From: Enterobacter chuandaensis
GTDB taxonomy: Bacteria; Pseudomonadota; Gammaproteobacteria; Enterobacterales; Enterobacteriaceae
Reading direction: 5' to 3'
DNA: 64,000 nucleotides
Assembly: GCF_003594915.1 (NCBI RefSeq)
Contig: NZ_QZCS01000014.1
Location: 61,804 to 125,803 of the forward strand
The position numbers and the translations under genes are program-made. The notes under the pieces were generated by a model. It searched no databases. It saw only the letters and a program-made list of their open reading frames with translations, and was not told the origin of the DNA. Every line of letters starts with the position of its first letter. Positions within the stretch are counted from its first letter, which is position 1. Shown here piece after piece: positions 53,568-63,660 of the stretch.

Positions 53568-54773
53568 ATGAATATCAGCAAAAAGTCTTCCCGGGAACTT
53601 CATAAATCATCTGCTACTCCTGAAGGGGAAAAGTCCAGGTCGTTCATCAGATGGCTTCTTTCATCAGCTTTCCTGAGCTTTCCACAGGCAGCTGGTCCCA
53701 TTGCATTCTCATTGCTTGCACTCAGTATCACAGGCGACAGCAGAGGCGGAGCAGCGATGATCCTTGCCATGACGATTGCTCAGGTTATTGGCGTGATCCC
53801 GTTTACACGCCTGGGCAACCGCTTTAACTCGGTCACTTACTTCCAGCTTCTGACGCTGACTCGTTCTATGGCTTTACTCTGCATAGTACTGGCATCATGG
53901 TATAAATTGCCTGTTACGGTATTAGTCATACTTGCCAGTCTGGCCGGACTGGTAAATGGTGCAGCTCAGGGGTATTTAAGGGTGATATTAAACCACGTGG
54001 TTAACGCAAACCGTTTACCACGTGGGCTGGGTATGGCCGCGACTCTGAATGAGATGGTTTTTGTTCTGGCTCCCGTGGCCGCATCAGGACTGGGAAGCAT
54101 CTCCCCGGTGTTTTCTCTGCTCGTCATTACCGCTCTGGGTATACTTCCCGTTGTTCTCATTCCCCGGCTTAATATCCGGAGCTCCCCTGCCGTGGTTAAA
54201 ACCAGGCAAAGAGCACTGACAAGACCGGTTGCTTTGGTGCTTATATGCTCTACTGCAGCTGAAGCAACCGTCGCAGCCGTTGAGATAGGTGCTGTGGCGT
54301 TAGCCCTGAACTTTCGGTATGAGCCATTTTATGCCATTTTTTTCACCGTTCCCCTGTGCCTTGCCTCTGTCATGGGAGGAGTCTGGGTCAGTATCCGCAA
54401 CCGGATGTCTGCACCCGGCACAGTACTTTTACATCTGTGTCTGATGATGCTAGGGGCTTTGATGGTTACTGTTAATTTCTCCGTCATTACAACCATTGTG
54501 GGTGTGATGTGTATTGGCTCTGTCATTGCCCCACTTGGAACACATTTTTCGCTTGTACTTGATGAAATGTCTCCTCCGCATCTGAAAGCCGAAGTCTTCG
54601 CCTTACTGCGAACCTCCAATGCCATGGGTGTGATATTTGCGAGTGCCCTTCTGACTGTGACATCGCTGTCATTATCACTGTTAATAACTACGATTTTTAT
54701 TGGGATAGTCGCTTCAGGAATGGCTGTTGCAGTGCTGGGTAAGAAAAGCGTGATTGAGACTGATTGTGAATAA
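53568..54773 (+). CDS. MFS transporter
   Basis: A 401-residue major facilitator with about 12 helices: WLLSSAFLSFPQAAGPIAFS, AMILAMTIAQVIGVIPFTRL, and paired helices to the C-terminus. It resembles the MFS group of small-molecule exporters; the substrate is unknown. Start chosen at ATG 53568 (MNISKK), as the upstream part to 53466 is unlike a membrane-protein start; this is uncertain. Stands alone. Confidence 0.8.
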   Translation: MNISKKSSRELHKSSATPEGEKSRSFIRWLLSSAFLSFPQAAGPIAFSLLALSITGDSRGGAAMILAMTIAQVIGVIPFTRLGNRFNSVTYFQLLTLTRSMALLCIVLASWYKLPVTVLVILASLAGLVNGAAQGYLRVILNHVVNANRLPRGLGMAATLNEMVFVLAPVAASGLGSISPVFSLLVITALGILPVVLIPRLNIRSSPAVVKTRQRALTRPVALVLICSTAAEATVAAVEIGAVALALNFRYEPFYAIFFTVPLCLASVMGGVWVSIRNRMSAPGTVLLHLCLMMLGALMVTVNFSVITTIVGVMCIGSVIAPLGTHFSLVLDEMSPPHLKAEVFALLRTSNAMGVIFASALLTVTSLSLSLLITTIFIGIVASGMAVAVLGKKSVIETDCE

Positions 54774-55201
54774 CACCTCAAACAGTAGGGCTTGTTGCTT
54801 AATCAAAGACACAACACAGTTAAGATAGTTATCAGAAGATTAGTAGGAGTAAGCCGAAAAATGGCTGTCTTATTAAGCTTACATAAAAGCATTTTTACGC
54901 TTCTGGCACGAAACAGACCAGTGTACTGCAAGGTCCGCTATGAGCGAACAGCGGAAGTTCGCATTTGTCATAACAGCCGGGATCCATGACTAAAATTGGC
55001 ATCTGATAATCAACCGGAAGCAGGTCAGAGCACGCCGCGCATACCTGAAAATGAAAGGCAAAATTGACCTAGTGTCATCAGCCGTACCTGGACTTCCGGG
55101 GAGCCGGCCCAACGTGACATCCTTTGGCCGTTAATCATTGTCAGCCCTGTCTACTGCTAAAACCGACAGGGCAATCCTGCAAAGCAATACGAGGGCAGCG
55201 A
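54774..55201. other. Intergenic region with decayed repeat
   Basis: 428 bases without a convincing gene. GCTTCTGGCACGAAACAGAC near 54900 resembles the GTCCGCT...AGCGGAC hairpins at 60050 and 62301, in decayed form. Confidence 0.4.
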
Positions 55202-56104
55202 TCAGGCATCCAGACTCTCCCGTAAGGACTGAATAAACAGCTCCATTGCTGGCGTAATGACCTTACCTGAGTGATGAGCACACACTGCAGAAAGGGTTTC
55301 AGGGCGTGGTGACAGAGGAAGTTCTTGCAACAGTCCGGCACGCAGCTCTTTCTCCACCGTGAATCGCGGTAAGTACGTCACGCCTGTATTAGCCATCACG
55401 CACTGCTTAATGCTTTCAATGCTGATGAGTTCAATGGTGGAGTCAATCGTTATTTTTCTTTGTCTGAGGACAGATTCAAACATCAGACGGAATACACATT
55501 GTTTTTCATTAATAATGAAACTAACGGGGATATGCTGATTTCCCCGAGTGAAATCAACCAGTGCTAATTCGGGAGAGGCAACGAGCACGAGAGGATGTTC
55601 GCCATAGTTTTCCATAATGAGAGAAGCATCATTGCCCACACGATAGAAAATCCCCAAATCAATTTCATTGGCCAGCAAGCTGTCACGGATTGTATAACAG
55701 TTCTGGGATTGCAGAGACAGCAACACATTCGGCGCTCTTTTCTTAAAACTCTTCAGCACCTGCGGGATCTTGTAGGAGAGCAGCGTCTCGCCCACGGCAA
55801 GGCGCAATTCACCTTCCGGTTCATCGTTTCGCTGGACAGCCTGCTTAATGCTATTTATAACGACCATCATTTCATGAATATGGGGCATCATATTCCTGGC
55901 GGCATCCGTTGGCACCATGCGGCGACCAATTTTTTCAAACAGCTGAACGCCGTATTCGGCCTCAAGTTGTCTGATCTGAAATGTAACCGTTGACTGCGTA
56001 CAGCAAAGTTTACTGGCTGCTTTGGCAAACGATCCTTCTTCCAGAATGGTCCTGAGGGTTAACAAACGACGTAAGTCCAAGATTGTCTCCTGTGAAGTAT
56101 TCAT
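55202..56104 (-). CDS. LysR family transcriptional regulator
   Basis: A 300-residue LTTR: HTH (FAKAASKLCCTQSTVTFQIRQ), then effector domain (LRLAVGETLLSYKIPQVLKS). It is divergent from the LysE-family exporter at 56185 across 80 bases, the ArgP/LysE-type arrangement, and probably activates it in response to the exported amino acid. Confidence 0.87.
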   Translation of the reverse strand: MNTSQETILDLRRLLTLRTILEEGSFAKAASKLCCTQSTVTFQIRQLEAEYGVQLFEKIGRRMVPTDAARNMMPHIHEMMVVINSIKQAVQRNDEPEGELRLAVGETLLSYKIPQVLKSFKKRAPNVLLSLQSQNCYTIRDSLLANEIDLGIFYRVGNDASLIMENYGEHPLVLVASPELALVDFTRGNQHIPVSFIINEKQCVFRLMFESVLRQRKITIDSTIELISIESIKQCVMANTGVTYLPRFTVEKELRAGLLQELPLSPRPETLSAVCAHHSGKVITPAMELFIQSLRESLDA

Positions 56105-56184
56105 AATGTTGAATCATGAATGCGAAAACATTCAATATTTTTTCTTATTGGCATCCTCTAAATTAAAAAAAAAGAGGAGTTATT

Positions 56185-56772
56185 ATGTCACTTTCAATTG
56201 CTGGCGCTTTTCTGGCTTATACTTTCATCACTGCACTTACTCCAGGTCCTAATAACATTCTGGCTCTGAGCTGCGTGCATACTCACGGGTTTCATAAAAG
56301 CCTACGTCCACTGGCTGGCATGGGGGCTGGATTTCTCATTATTATGCTCCTGTGCGCCTTATTTACCGTGGCGATAACCCGGACACTGCCTTCCGTAACC
56401 CACTGGCTGACCTGGTTAGGCGTGATTTATATTCTCTGGCTGGCACTGAAAATAGCCCGAAGCCAGCCTGCAAATAACACCCGTTCTGACGTCCCACTGA
56501 GCTTCAGAACCAGTTTTTTACTGCAGTTTGCGAATGTAAAAATCATCCTTTATGGAGTAACGGCGCTCTCTACTTTCGTCATTCCCTATACCAGCAGTCA
56601 GGTCTGGATTATTCTGATCAGCGTTCTGCTGGCTTTGATCGGTGTTTTTGGCAACCTCTGCTGGGCGGCAGCAGGACACCTTTTTCAGGCGCTTCTTCGC
56701 CAGCACGGTCGCCTGGTCAATAGGATCCTTGCAGGGGCACTGGTACTGGTCGCAGTGGATATGTTGTTGTGA
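56185..56772 (+). CDS. LysE/RhtB family exporter
   Basis: A 195-residue inner-membrane protein with six hydrophobic helices. It starts with the family motif FITALTPGPNNILAL. It resembles EamB-type cysteine/O-acetylserine exporters. AAGAGGAG precedes the ATG. Confidence 0.88.
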   Translation: MSLSIAGAFLAYTFITALTPGPNNILALSCVHTHGFHKSLRPLAGMGAGFLIIMLLCALFTVAITRTLPSVTHWLTWLGVIYILWLALKIARSQPANNTRSDVPLSFRTSFLLQFANVKIILYGVTALSTFVIPYTSSQVWIILISVLLALIGVFGNLCWAAAGHLFQALLRQHGRLVNRILAGALVLVAVDMLL

Positions 56773-56871
56773 AACACATACAGTTCGCTTGATCCTGTTC
56801 CCGTCATTTCAGTCGGATAAACTGACAACAGTTCTGATGTCAGTTTATCCCCCAGGGCTATAGCCCTAATG

Positions 56872-57882
56872 TTATGCCACGGGTTTACCCGGTATAACAT
56901 GCCCCAGTAATGCCTGCACGGGGGCAGTTTTAATGTCATTGTCAAACTGGCTGACGCTGTTCAGCCTGTCGATTTGTGCCTCTGTGAGATTCGCCCCTGA
57001 AAACCCCACATTACTGACGTACTGCGCCTGGGTCCGGGGGCCAATAATAGGGATACATTCCTGTGCAGCAACCCAGGCAATAGCTACCTGGTCCGGGCTT
57101 GCCCCGTTTTCAGTGGCTATAGCCAGAACCTCGTCAAGAATGGCGCTCCGCTGTTCGTTGTTTTCCGCCTGGAATACCTTTCCGCCCATCCCTTCTGCCC
57201 TGCCTTTTTCACCGGCGCGGTATTTGCCTGTGAGCATTCCACCGCCCAGCGGGGACCAGGTTATGGGTGTTATCTGCAGCGCCTGACAGGCTTTCAGCAT
57301 GTCACGTTCGGGCTGACGTGAAACCAGACTGTACTGGAACTGAGAGGCGACAATCGGCACCGCGCGAGACAGCTCGGCAAGCGTTGCTGCGCGTGCCAGC
57401 CGCCAGGCCGAAAAATTGGACAAACCGGCGTAAAGAATTTTTCCGGCTCTGGACAGATCTTCAAGCCCCCGTACCAGTTCTTCTGACGGCGTAATATCGT
57501 CAGGATGATGAACCCAGTATAAATCGATACGATCGGTTTTAAGCCGCTTCAGACTCGACTCCACCGAAGACACCATCGCCCGGCGACTGTTGCCTGTAAC
57601 CAGCCCGCCAGCTGCTTTAGATGCGCCGCTCGAATATTTTGTCGCAAGAAAGAAATTCTCTCTGCGTCCCTGAAGGAGGGCCCCCAGAAACTCTTCTGAT
57701 TCACCGAACTGATACACATCAGCCGTATCTATAAAGTTACCGCCATCCTCTGCAAAAGCATCTAAAATCGCCCGACTTTCGTCTAACGATGCGCCGTATC
57801 CCCACCGCATGCCAAAATTTGCCGTTCCCAGGGCTACTGAAGATACTCGAACGCCTGTATTGCCAAGGATCTGATATTTCAC
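56872..57882 (-). CDS. Aldo/keto reductase
   Basis: A 336-residue AKR with the TIM-barrel start MKYQILGNTGVRVSSVALGT, catalytic region NFIDTADVYQFGESEE (Asp, Tyr), Lys in FLATKYSSG, and DLYWVHHPD. NADPH-dependent carbonyl reduction is expected. Upstream, GGGTATATGCCC at 57943-57954 may bind the MarR protein encoded next to it. Confidence 0.88.
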   Translation of the reverse strand: MKYQILGNTGVRVSSVALGTANFGMRWGYGASLDESRAILDAFAEDGGNFIDTADVYQFGESEEFLGALLQGRRENFFLATKYSSGASKAAGGLVTGNSRRAMVSSVESSLKRLKTDRIDLYWVHHPDDITPSEELVRGLEDLSRAGKILYAGLSNFSAWRLARAATLAELSRAVPIVASQFQYSLVSRQPERDMLKACQALQITPITWSPLGGGMLTGKYRAGEKGRAEGMGGKVFQAENNEQRSAILDEVLAIATENGASPDQVAIAWVAAQECIPIIGPRTQAQYVSNVGFSGANLTEAQIDRLNSVSQFDNDIKTAPVQALLGHVIPGKPVA

Positions 57883-57942
57883 ATTGTCACCTCTTGCTTA
57901 TGTTTATGATTTACCATGTCTTTGAAGGAGACCCGGATTAGC

Positions 57943-57954
57943 GGGTATATGCCC
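57943..57954. promoter_or_regulatory. Candidate MarR operator, site 1
   Basis: GGGTATATGCCC is a palindrome-like motif upstream of the aldo/keto reductase. It shares GGGTATA with two further sites around the MarR and MFS genes. Confidence 0.5.
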
Positions 57955-57992
57955 ATATATCATCTTATTCTTTTACGCTGACAACCTGCAAT

Positions 57993-58412
57993 TCAGATTT
58001 GGTGAAAAATGTTCTGCAGCGCCATGACGTTGTCCGCGCCAAGACGTTCTTCAATGATGTGCTGGCAGCGCTGCCAGGACGGAAACGCGTCTCTGATAAG
58101 CGCTTCACCTTCAGGGGTGATAGAGACCTGCTGCTGCCTTTTGTCCATACCATCACGGTCAACCTGCAACCACCCCTGACGCGCCAGAACGGTGACGTTT
58201 CGTCCTACCGTAGAACGATCCAGCCCGGCGATATCACCGAGCCGGGTAAGGCTTACGGGATTATTGTTTATCACCAGCCTCATCAACGAATACTGAGCAA
58301 TATTGATGCCATAGGCATCCAGCTCGGCATCGTAAATCGCGGTCATCTTACGTGTGAAATCACGCAGATTTTTACAGTAGCAGGGAGAACTCATATCCAG
58401 TGCCCATATCAA
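57993..58412 (-). CDS. MarR family transcriptional regulator
   Basis: A 139-residue winged-helix regulator: YSLMRLVINNNPVSLTRLGD, recognition region AGLDRSTVGRNVTVLARQGW, and the wing DKRQQQVSITPEG. Two cysteines near the start (CYCKNL). It is divergent from the DHA2 exporter and on the same strand as the aldo/keto reductase. GGGTATA motifs flank it. Confidence 0.88.
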   Translation of the reverse strand: MIWALDMSSPCYCKNLRDFTRKMTAIYDAELDAYGINIAQYSLMRLVINNNPVSLTRLGDIAGLDRSTVGRNVTVLARQGWLQVDRDGMDKRQQQVSITPEGEALIRDAFPSWQRCQHIIEERLGADNVMALQNIFHQI

Positions 58413-58438
58413 GATCAGATAACAAAAGGGATTTAAGA

Positions 58439-58450
58439 GCGTATACCCGC
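58439..58450. promoter_or_regulatory. Candidate MarR operator, site 2
   Basis: GCGTATACCCGC lies 27 bases upstream of the marR-type start and contains the shared TATACCC/GGGTATA motif; consistent with autoregulation. Confidence 0.5.
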
Positions 58451-58567
58451 ATTAGATCTGAGTCCAGAATGCGACACCGGAAAATAAACATTTGATGCAG
58501 TGACTCCCTGGGTGAACCCGAAGGTTTATTGATCTGCTGGAAAGCGTTGACGCTGATCGTAATATGT

Positions 58568-58595
58568 GGGTATATACACGTATATTGTTATACCC
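58568..58595. promoter_or_regulatory. Candidate MarR operator, site 3
   Basis: GGGTATA and TATACCC form an inverted pair with a 14-base spacer, 37 bases before the DHA2 exporter start. Confidence 0.55.
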
Positions 58596-58631
58596 GTAGT
58601 CAGCGGACAGCGCTTTGTTCAGAGAGGAAAC

Positions 58632-60020
58632 ATGGCCATTAATTCATCAACCATAGCATCGAGTTCACCGTCACGTATTCACCCGGCTGGCCTGCTTTCA
58701 ATCGGGCTGGGCAGCATCCTGAGCTCACTGGACTTATTTGTCGTCAATCTTGCCTTCCCGTCGATCAGCCGAAGTTTTCCCGAACACCCCGAGGCCACAC
58801 TGTCACTGATTCTGACGATCTTCTCAGTCTGTTTTGCCTCCACTCTGGTGCTGAGCGGCCGTTTTGCTGACCGGTACGGCCGACGGACTATTTTCTCGGT
58901 AGGTCTGGCCCTGTTTGGTCTGTCGAGCCTGCTCTGCGGGCTGGCGCCCACGCTCTGGATACTCATCGCCGCGCGGGCAATACAGGGGGTTGCTGCGGCC
59001 ATGCTCATCCCGACAAGCCTTGGGCTACTACTGGGTGCATATCCTCAGGAGAAGCATAAGCAGATGATCGGGTTCTGGGCAGCCACCGGCTCGGTTGCGG
59101 CCGCGGCGGGCCCTGTCCTGGGTGGCTTTCTGGTTCAGGCGGACTGGCATCTGATTTTCTTCATCAACGTGCCCATCGTGATTGGGGCTCTCATCTGTAC
59201 CCGATACCTGAAAGAAAGTGCACCGCATACCGGGCCTGCCCCCGATATTGCTGGAAGCGTACTCCTGACGTCAGGAATAGCTCTCCTCACCGCCACCATA
59301 GCTCATACTTCGGAATGGGCCACCCACAAAGCCGCTATTTTCGCGGGAAGTATGGGAGCCATCGTCGTTCTGACGGTATTTGTGTACCACTGCCTGAAAT
59401 CCTCCCGTCCTCTTCTCGACCTGAGTCTGTTCCATTCCCGGGCTTTCACAACGGCAACAATAGGCATGGGATGTTTTTATATGAGTTTTGCCGTTATGTT
59501 ACTTGGCGGCACGATGTTTCTGACCCAGGCATGGCACCTGACCGCCGCACAGGCAGGTCTTGCTTTTGCTGCGGGACCCGGCACCGCCGTTGTCGCCTCG
59601 CTGCTTATCGGGAGGGTAAAGGCCACTCCACAGAACCTTGCTGTCGCAGGTTCCGTACTGTACTTCCTGAGTGGACTCTGGTGGTTTTTAACGCTCAGCG
59701 ACCATACCGATAATGCCTGGTTACTGAACTATTTGCCCGGACTGATTATGACCGGACTCGGTGCGGGTATCGCGCAGACGGGCTTTATGGCAGGTGCGGT
59801 TTCCGGGCTTCCGGCCCATATGTATTCGACAGGAACAGGGCTGATCAACACCTCACGCCAGATTGGTGCGGCGATCGGCGTTGCGCTTTTTGTTGCTCTA
59901 AGCGGTAAAGCTGCTGCACCCGAATCCTTCCATGCAGCCTGGCTGCTGATGAGCCTGTGTGGCCTTATTGCGGCGCTGTCGGCGAATTACCTGCGCCGCA
60001 AAATTTCCCCGAAAAAGTAA
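58632..60020 (+). CDS. MFS transporter, DHA2 (14-helix) type
   Basis: A 462-residue drug:H+ antiporter-2 family exporter. Motifs: SLDLFVVNLAFPSISRSF (helix 1), GRFADRYGRRTIF (motif A), ARAIQGVAAAMLIPTSLGLL (motif C region), and GFWAATGSVAAAAGPVLGG. Start at 58632 has AGAGAGGAAAC upstream; a longer frame from 58566 would run through the operator. It is divergent from and probably repressed by the MarR protein. Confidence 0.88.
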   Translation: MAINSSTIASSSPSRIHPAGLLSIGLGSILSSLDLFVVNLAFPSISRSFPEHPEATLSLILTIFSVCFASTLVLSGRFADRYGRRTIFSVGLALFGLSSLLCGLAPTLWILIAARAIQGVAAAMLIPTSLGLLLGAYPQEKHKQMIGFWAATGSVAAAAGPVLGGFLVQADWHLIFFINVPIVIGALICTRYLKESAPHTGPAPDIAGSVLLTSGIALLTATIAHTSEWATHKAAIFAGSMGAIVVLTVFVYHCLKSSRPLLDLSLFHSRAFTTATIGMGCFYMSFAVMLLGGTMFLTQAWHLTAAQAGLAFAAGPGTAVVASLLIGRVKATPQNLAVAGSVLYFLSGLWWFLTLSDHTDNAWLLNYLPGLIMTGLGAGIAQTGFMAGAVSGLPAHMYSTGTGLINTSRQIGAAIGVALFVALSGKAAAPESFHAAWLLMSLCGLIAALSANYLRRKISPKK

Positions 60021-60049
60021 ATGCCTCAGCAACACGGGAGCAAGTCAAT

Positions 60050-60073
60050 GTCCGCTCCTGGCACAAAGCGGAC
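60050..60073. repeat. Small hairpin repeat GTCCGCT...AGCGGAC
   Basis: A 7-bp perfect stem with a 10-base loop (CCTGGCACAA). A near copy lies at 62301-62323 and a decayed one near 54900. Confidence 0.6.
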
Positions 60074-60193
60074 ATATTTACTCGAAGCTAACGGAAGCCT
60101 TTTCTTACCCCTATCTGGCTTTATCTGTCGGTGAGGTTGAAGGAAAGCGGTGATCTATAACTTCAGCACACCGCCATATAAAGTCGCCAGGTT

Positions 60194-60529
60194 TCAGAAA
60201 ACGCACTCACCGTTACTGACGCGCTTTTCTGTTGTCAGCGGTATGGTCCCGCCTGAACCGTCAGACACACCAAGTACCAGCACCTCTGACTTTTCAGGTC
60301 CCATCTTCATGGTACCCAGATTGATGATGCAGATTACCTGTGTTCCCTGCAGTTCTCCGGCTTCATAGTTTGTATACGCTCCGCATGACACCCGGGTTCC
60401 CAGCTCGGGTCCAAGGTCAATCGTCATCCGCCACGTGGGCTTGGATGTTTTACTCTCCTCAACTCTGATAATGGTACCGGCACGCATATCGAGAGCCGAA
60501 AATGAGTCAAATGAGGCTTTATCTTTCAT
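60194..60529 (-). CDS. csaA: CsaA-like tRNA-binding protein
   Basis: A 111-residue OB-fold protein of the CsaA/EMAP-II-like tRNA-binding group: FSALDMRAGTIIRVEE, GTRVSCGAYTNY, and the C-terminal VLVLGVSDGSGGTIPL. CsaA binds tRNA and is reported to have chaperone-like effects. It overlaps the EamA gene by four bases and is the last gene of the TetR-EamA-CsaA operon. Confidence 0.88.
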   Translation of the reverse strand: MKDKASFDSFSALDMRAGTIIRVEESKTSKPTWRMTIDLGPELGTRVSCGAYTNYEAGELQGTQVICIINLGTMKMGPEKSEVLVLGVSDGSGGTIPLTTEKRVSNGECVF

Positions 60530-61482
60530 AATTCTTTCCTTTCTGAGATTTCAAAATTTTCTTTTCGTTGCAGGAACAGACTGAAACGTAACTTTTCGGC
60601 CGGAACGGTAATGATCCCAAGACACGCAATTATCAGACCGACGCCTGCCCATCCGTAAGGCGGCAGCCTTTCACCAACGAGCACAACGGCCAGCAGCGCG
60701 GCTATAACCGGCTCCAGCAGAGTGATCGTGGTTGCCATACTGGCCGGAATGCGCGCAAGCCCGTAGCCATAGCAGACATAACCCAGAAACATCGGAACCA
60801 GCGCCATATAAATACCGACGGCGGCGTTGTTCCATGCCATCAGGAGCGGTGCTCCCGTCATCAGCAGTACAGGCAAAAGCAGAATACCGCCTGCACCAAA
60901 TGTGACGCCCATCGCGGCCCGGGAAGCCACCCCGGCCTGCATTAACCGTCGCGCTGACCACGAGTAAAAGGCATAGGTGAAGCCGGCTAGCAGGCCCAGA
61001 AAAACCCCCGTCGTAGAATGGTCATTTGCGGTACTGTTTTCGCTGCTTTCTGCCAGGCAGAGCAGAACCATGCCCGCAACGCCAACGCCCGCTCCGCACA
61101 TCCACCGCTTGGTCAGTCGGAGACCGTCAAGGCGGCATTCAATCAGGGCAGATAGGATTGGTGCAGAGCCGATGGTAATAACCGTGCCAACCGTAACACC
61201 GGCGTAACGCATTGAGGCATAAAAAGCGAGAGGGTAAACCGCCACCGCCACTGCTCCGGTCAGCAGGAAATGCCAGTTCCGAGTTATCAGAACGCGCTGG
61301 CGGATGATGGGAGCTGCAGCGATAAGCCCCTGTAGCAGGCCACCAATACCCATAACGACCGCCCCTACGGCCAGTGGGCTGAGCCCGGGGGCATAAGTCG
61401 CAGCTGTGCCGGTCGTTCCCCAGAGAATAGCTGCGATAAGCACACCCGCCCTGCCGCCAAGGCGTGTTTCCGAAGAAAGCAT
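60526..61482 (-). CDS. EamA/DMT family transporter
   Basis: A 318-residue protein with ten predicted helices in two EamA repeats (GVLIAAILWGTTGTAATYA; FLGLLAGFTYAFYSWSARRL). Such proteins export amino acids or drugs. The start overlaps the tetR-type stop (TGATG), so it is translationally coupled and under the same operator. Confidence 0.88.
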   Translation of the reverse strand: MLSSETRLGGRAGVLIAAILWGTTGTAATYAPGLSPLAVGAVVMGIGGLLQGLIAAAPIIRQRVLITRNWHFLLTGAVAVAVYPLAFYASMRYAGVTVGTVITIGSAPILSALIECRLDGLRLTKRWMCGAGVGVAGMVLLCLAESSENSTANDHSTTGVFLGLLAGFTYAFYSWSARRLMQAGVASRAAMGVTFGAGGILLLPVLLMTGAPLLMAWNNAAVGIYMALVPMFLGYVCYGYGLARIPASMATTITLLEPVIAALLAVVLVGERLPPYGWAGVGLIIACLGIITVPAEKLRFSLFLQRKENFEISERKEL

Positions 61483-62069
61483 CAGTACGCCTCCATCATC
61501 TGCTCGGCAATGTTGCCGGCCTGCGTCACGCAGTCACTATTACCTTCAAGTCCGGCCCGTGAAATGCTTCCTTCCAGCAGGAAGGCAAAATGTCTTGCCA
61601 TACTGCGTGCGCTTTCAGCCTTTCCGTTCATCAGCTCAGTCAGATGCGCAGCCAGGATCGCTTCCACTTCCTCTTTGTGCTCCCGAACGGCCTGACGGCC
61701 CGGTGCCCCGGCGGGAAGTTCTGCCGCCGCGTTCAGCAGGCCGCAGCCGCGAAAACCGTTCTCATAGGCATATTCAGCATGGTCTTCATAAGCAGAGAAA
61801 ACGGCCATTACCCGCTCTCTGGGCGTCATGGCAGCTTCCAGCCTGTTTTTATATAAAGAAAGCCATTCTTCATGGCGAACCCTAAGATAGGCCGCCACCA
61901 GTTCGTCTTTGGATGCAAAGTTGTTGTACAGGCTTTTTTTAGCAACGCCGGCTCGTTTCACAATGGCATCAATCCCCGTGCCATTAATGCCATGATTGTA
62001 AAAAAGGACGCGTGCAGCACTGAGCAATTTTTCGTAGGCGGTTTCAGAACCTGCAGATAAAGATGTCAT
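61482..62069 (-). CDS. TetR/AcrR family repressor
   Basis: A 195-residue TetR-type regulator: HTH (GTGIDAIVKRAGVAKKSLYNNFASK) and a C-terminal ligand domain. It is the first gene of an operon with the EamA exporter and csaA. A perfect palindrome 20 bases upstream (62089-62116) is surely its operator, so the operon is autoregulated and induced by an unknown ligand. Confidence 0.9.
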   Translation of the reverse strand: MTSLSAGSETAYEKLLSAARVLFYNHGINGTGIDAIVKRAGVAKKSLYNNFASKDELVAAYLRVRHEEWLSLYKNRLEAAMTPRERVMAVFSAYEDHAEYAYENGFRGCGLLNAAAELPAGAPGRQAVREHKEEVEAILAAHLTELMNGKAESARSMARHFAFLLEGSISRAGLEGNSDCVTQAGNIAEQMMEAY

Positions 62070-62088
62070 GATCAGCCTCTTTCGGTCA

Positions 62089-62116
62089 TTTGTAGGTAGA
62101 CCAGTCTACCTACAAA
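62089..62116. promoter_or_regulatory. Perfect palindromic operator of the TetR-EamA-CsaA operon
   Basis: TTTGTAGGTAGAC and GTCTACCTACAAA are exact inverse complements around CA (28 bases). The core TGTAGGTAGAC is typical of TetR-family operators. Confidence 0.88.
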
Positions 62117-62300
62117 ATAGGCTGAAGCAACAAAAGTCTGCATTTATCACAGGCTTTGTGACCCTAAATAAGCTGGTCTGGCGAACAGAATCCGGTAAAT
62201 AAGGCAATTATATATGCCGCGTCAGCAGCAAAGTGGCCCCAGCCAGCATTACATATCATCAGGAAGCTAACATCCGGCATGTTTAGATACGCGAATAAAT

Positions 62301-62323
62301 GTCCGCTTCTGGCACAAAGCGGA
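62301..62323. repeat. Small hairpin repeat, second copy
   Basis: GTCCGCT, TCTGGCACAA, AGCGGA: the stem of the 60050 repeat less one pair, with a nearly identical loop. Confidence 0.55.
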
Positions 62324-62358
62324 AATCAGTATTTAAAAAATGAAAACCACAACTTGAT

Positions 62359-62376
62359 GTATAGCGTTTGCTATAC
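62359..62376. promoter_or_regulatory. kacAT operator palindrome
   Basis: GTATAGC, GTTT, GCTATAC is a perfect 7-bp inverted repeat; half-sites recur at 62387 (GCTAT) and 62408 (GCTATAC) up to the kacA start. Typical for DUF1778 antitoxin binding. Confidence 0.75.
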
Positions 62377-62425
62377 GTGATGGTTATGCTATTCTTGTAA
62401 AGTAAATGCTATACAGGGGTGTCTC

Positions 62426-63165
<740 letters not shown>

Positions 63166-63353
63166 ACGCGAAGACTATTACGCTCAAACCGATACGAGCG
63201 AGAATCGGATGGCGCGTCTAATGTTAATTCAGTAGAAATGCTTCACGAAAGAAGATGACGAACGGTTATTGATGAGACTGTAAGGCGTAAGGAAGGAAGC
63301 GGTGGGATGGATAATCCGACTGTGGAAAATGTTATTGAGTTATAGCCATAAAC

Positions 63354-63422
63354 AAAAAAGAGCCCATATATTAAATGGACTCTTTCTCTGATGCCTCGGT
63401 TAATCTGTCCAACTTATTGGGG
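63354..63422 (-). ncRNA. sok: Sok-like antisense RNA
   Basis: On the minus strand, opposite the mok leader, AAAGAG-CCAT pairs with ATGG-CTCTTT (63357-63385) and a U-run follows, giving a terminator for a roughly 65-base antisense RNA as in hok/sok. The 5-prime end is estimated. Confidence 0.55.
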
Positions 63423-63447
63423 TCAGTACACCCACGAGGCCACCTGT

Positions 63448-63660
63448 ATGCCTAGACAACATCAGGATAGCCTCTTAGATGCCGCAAGGCAAGGAGAAGA
63501 AGGCCATGAAACTGCCGCGAAACACCCTGCTCTGGTGCGTATTAATAGTGTGTCTCACACTGCTGATATTCACTTACCTGACACGGAAATCGCTCTGCGA
63601 AATCCGGTACAGGGACACGGACAGGGAGGTGGCAGCTTTTATGGCTTACGAATCCGCTAA
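63448..63660 (+). CDS. mok: Mok, overlapping regulatory reading frame
   Basis: A 70-residue frame ([20 protein letters not shown]) overlaps hok in another phase. In hok/sok systems, hok translation depends on mok translation, which Sok RNA blocks. Confidence 0.75.
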   Translation: MPRQHQDSLLDAARQGEEGHETAAKHPALVRINSVSHTADIHLPDTEIALRNPVQGHGQGGGSFYGLRIR

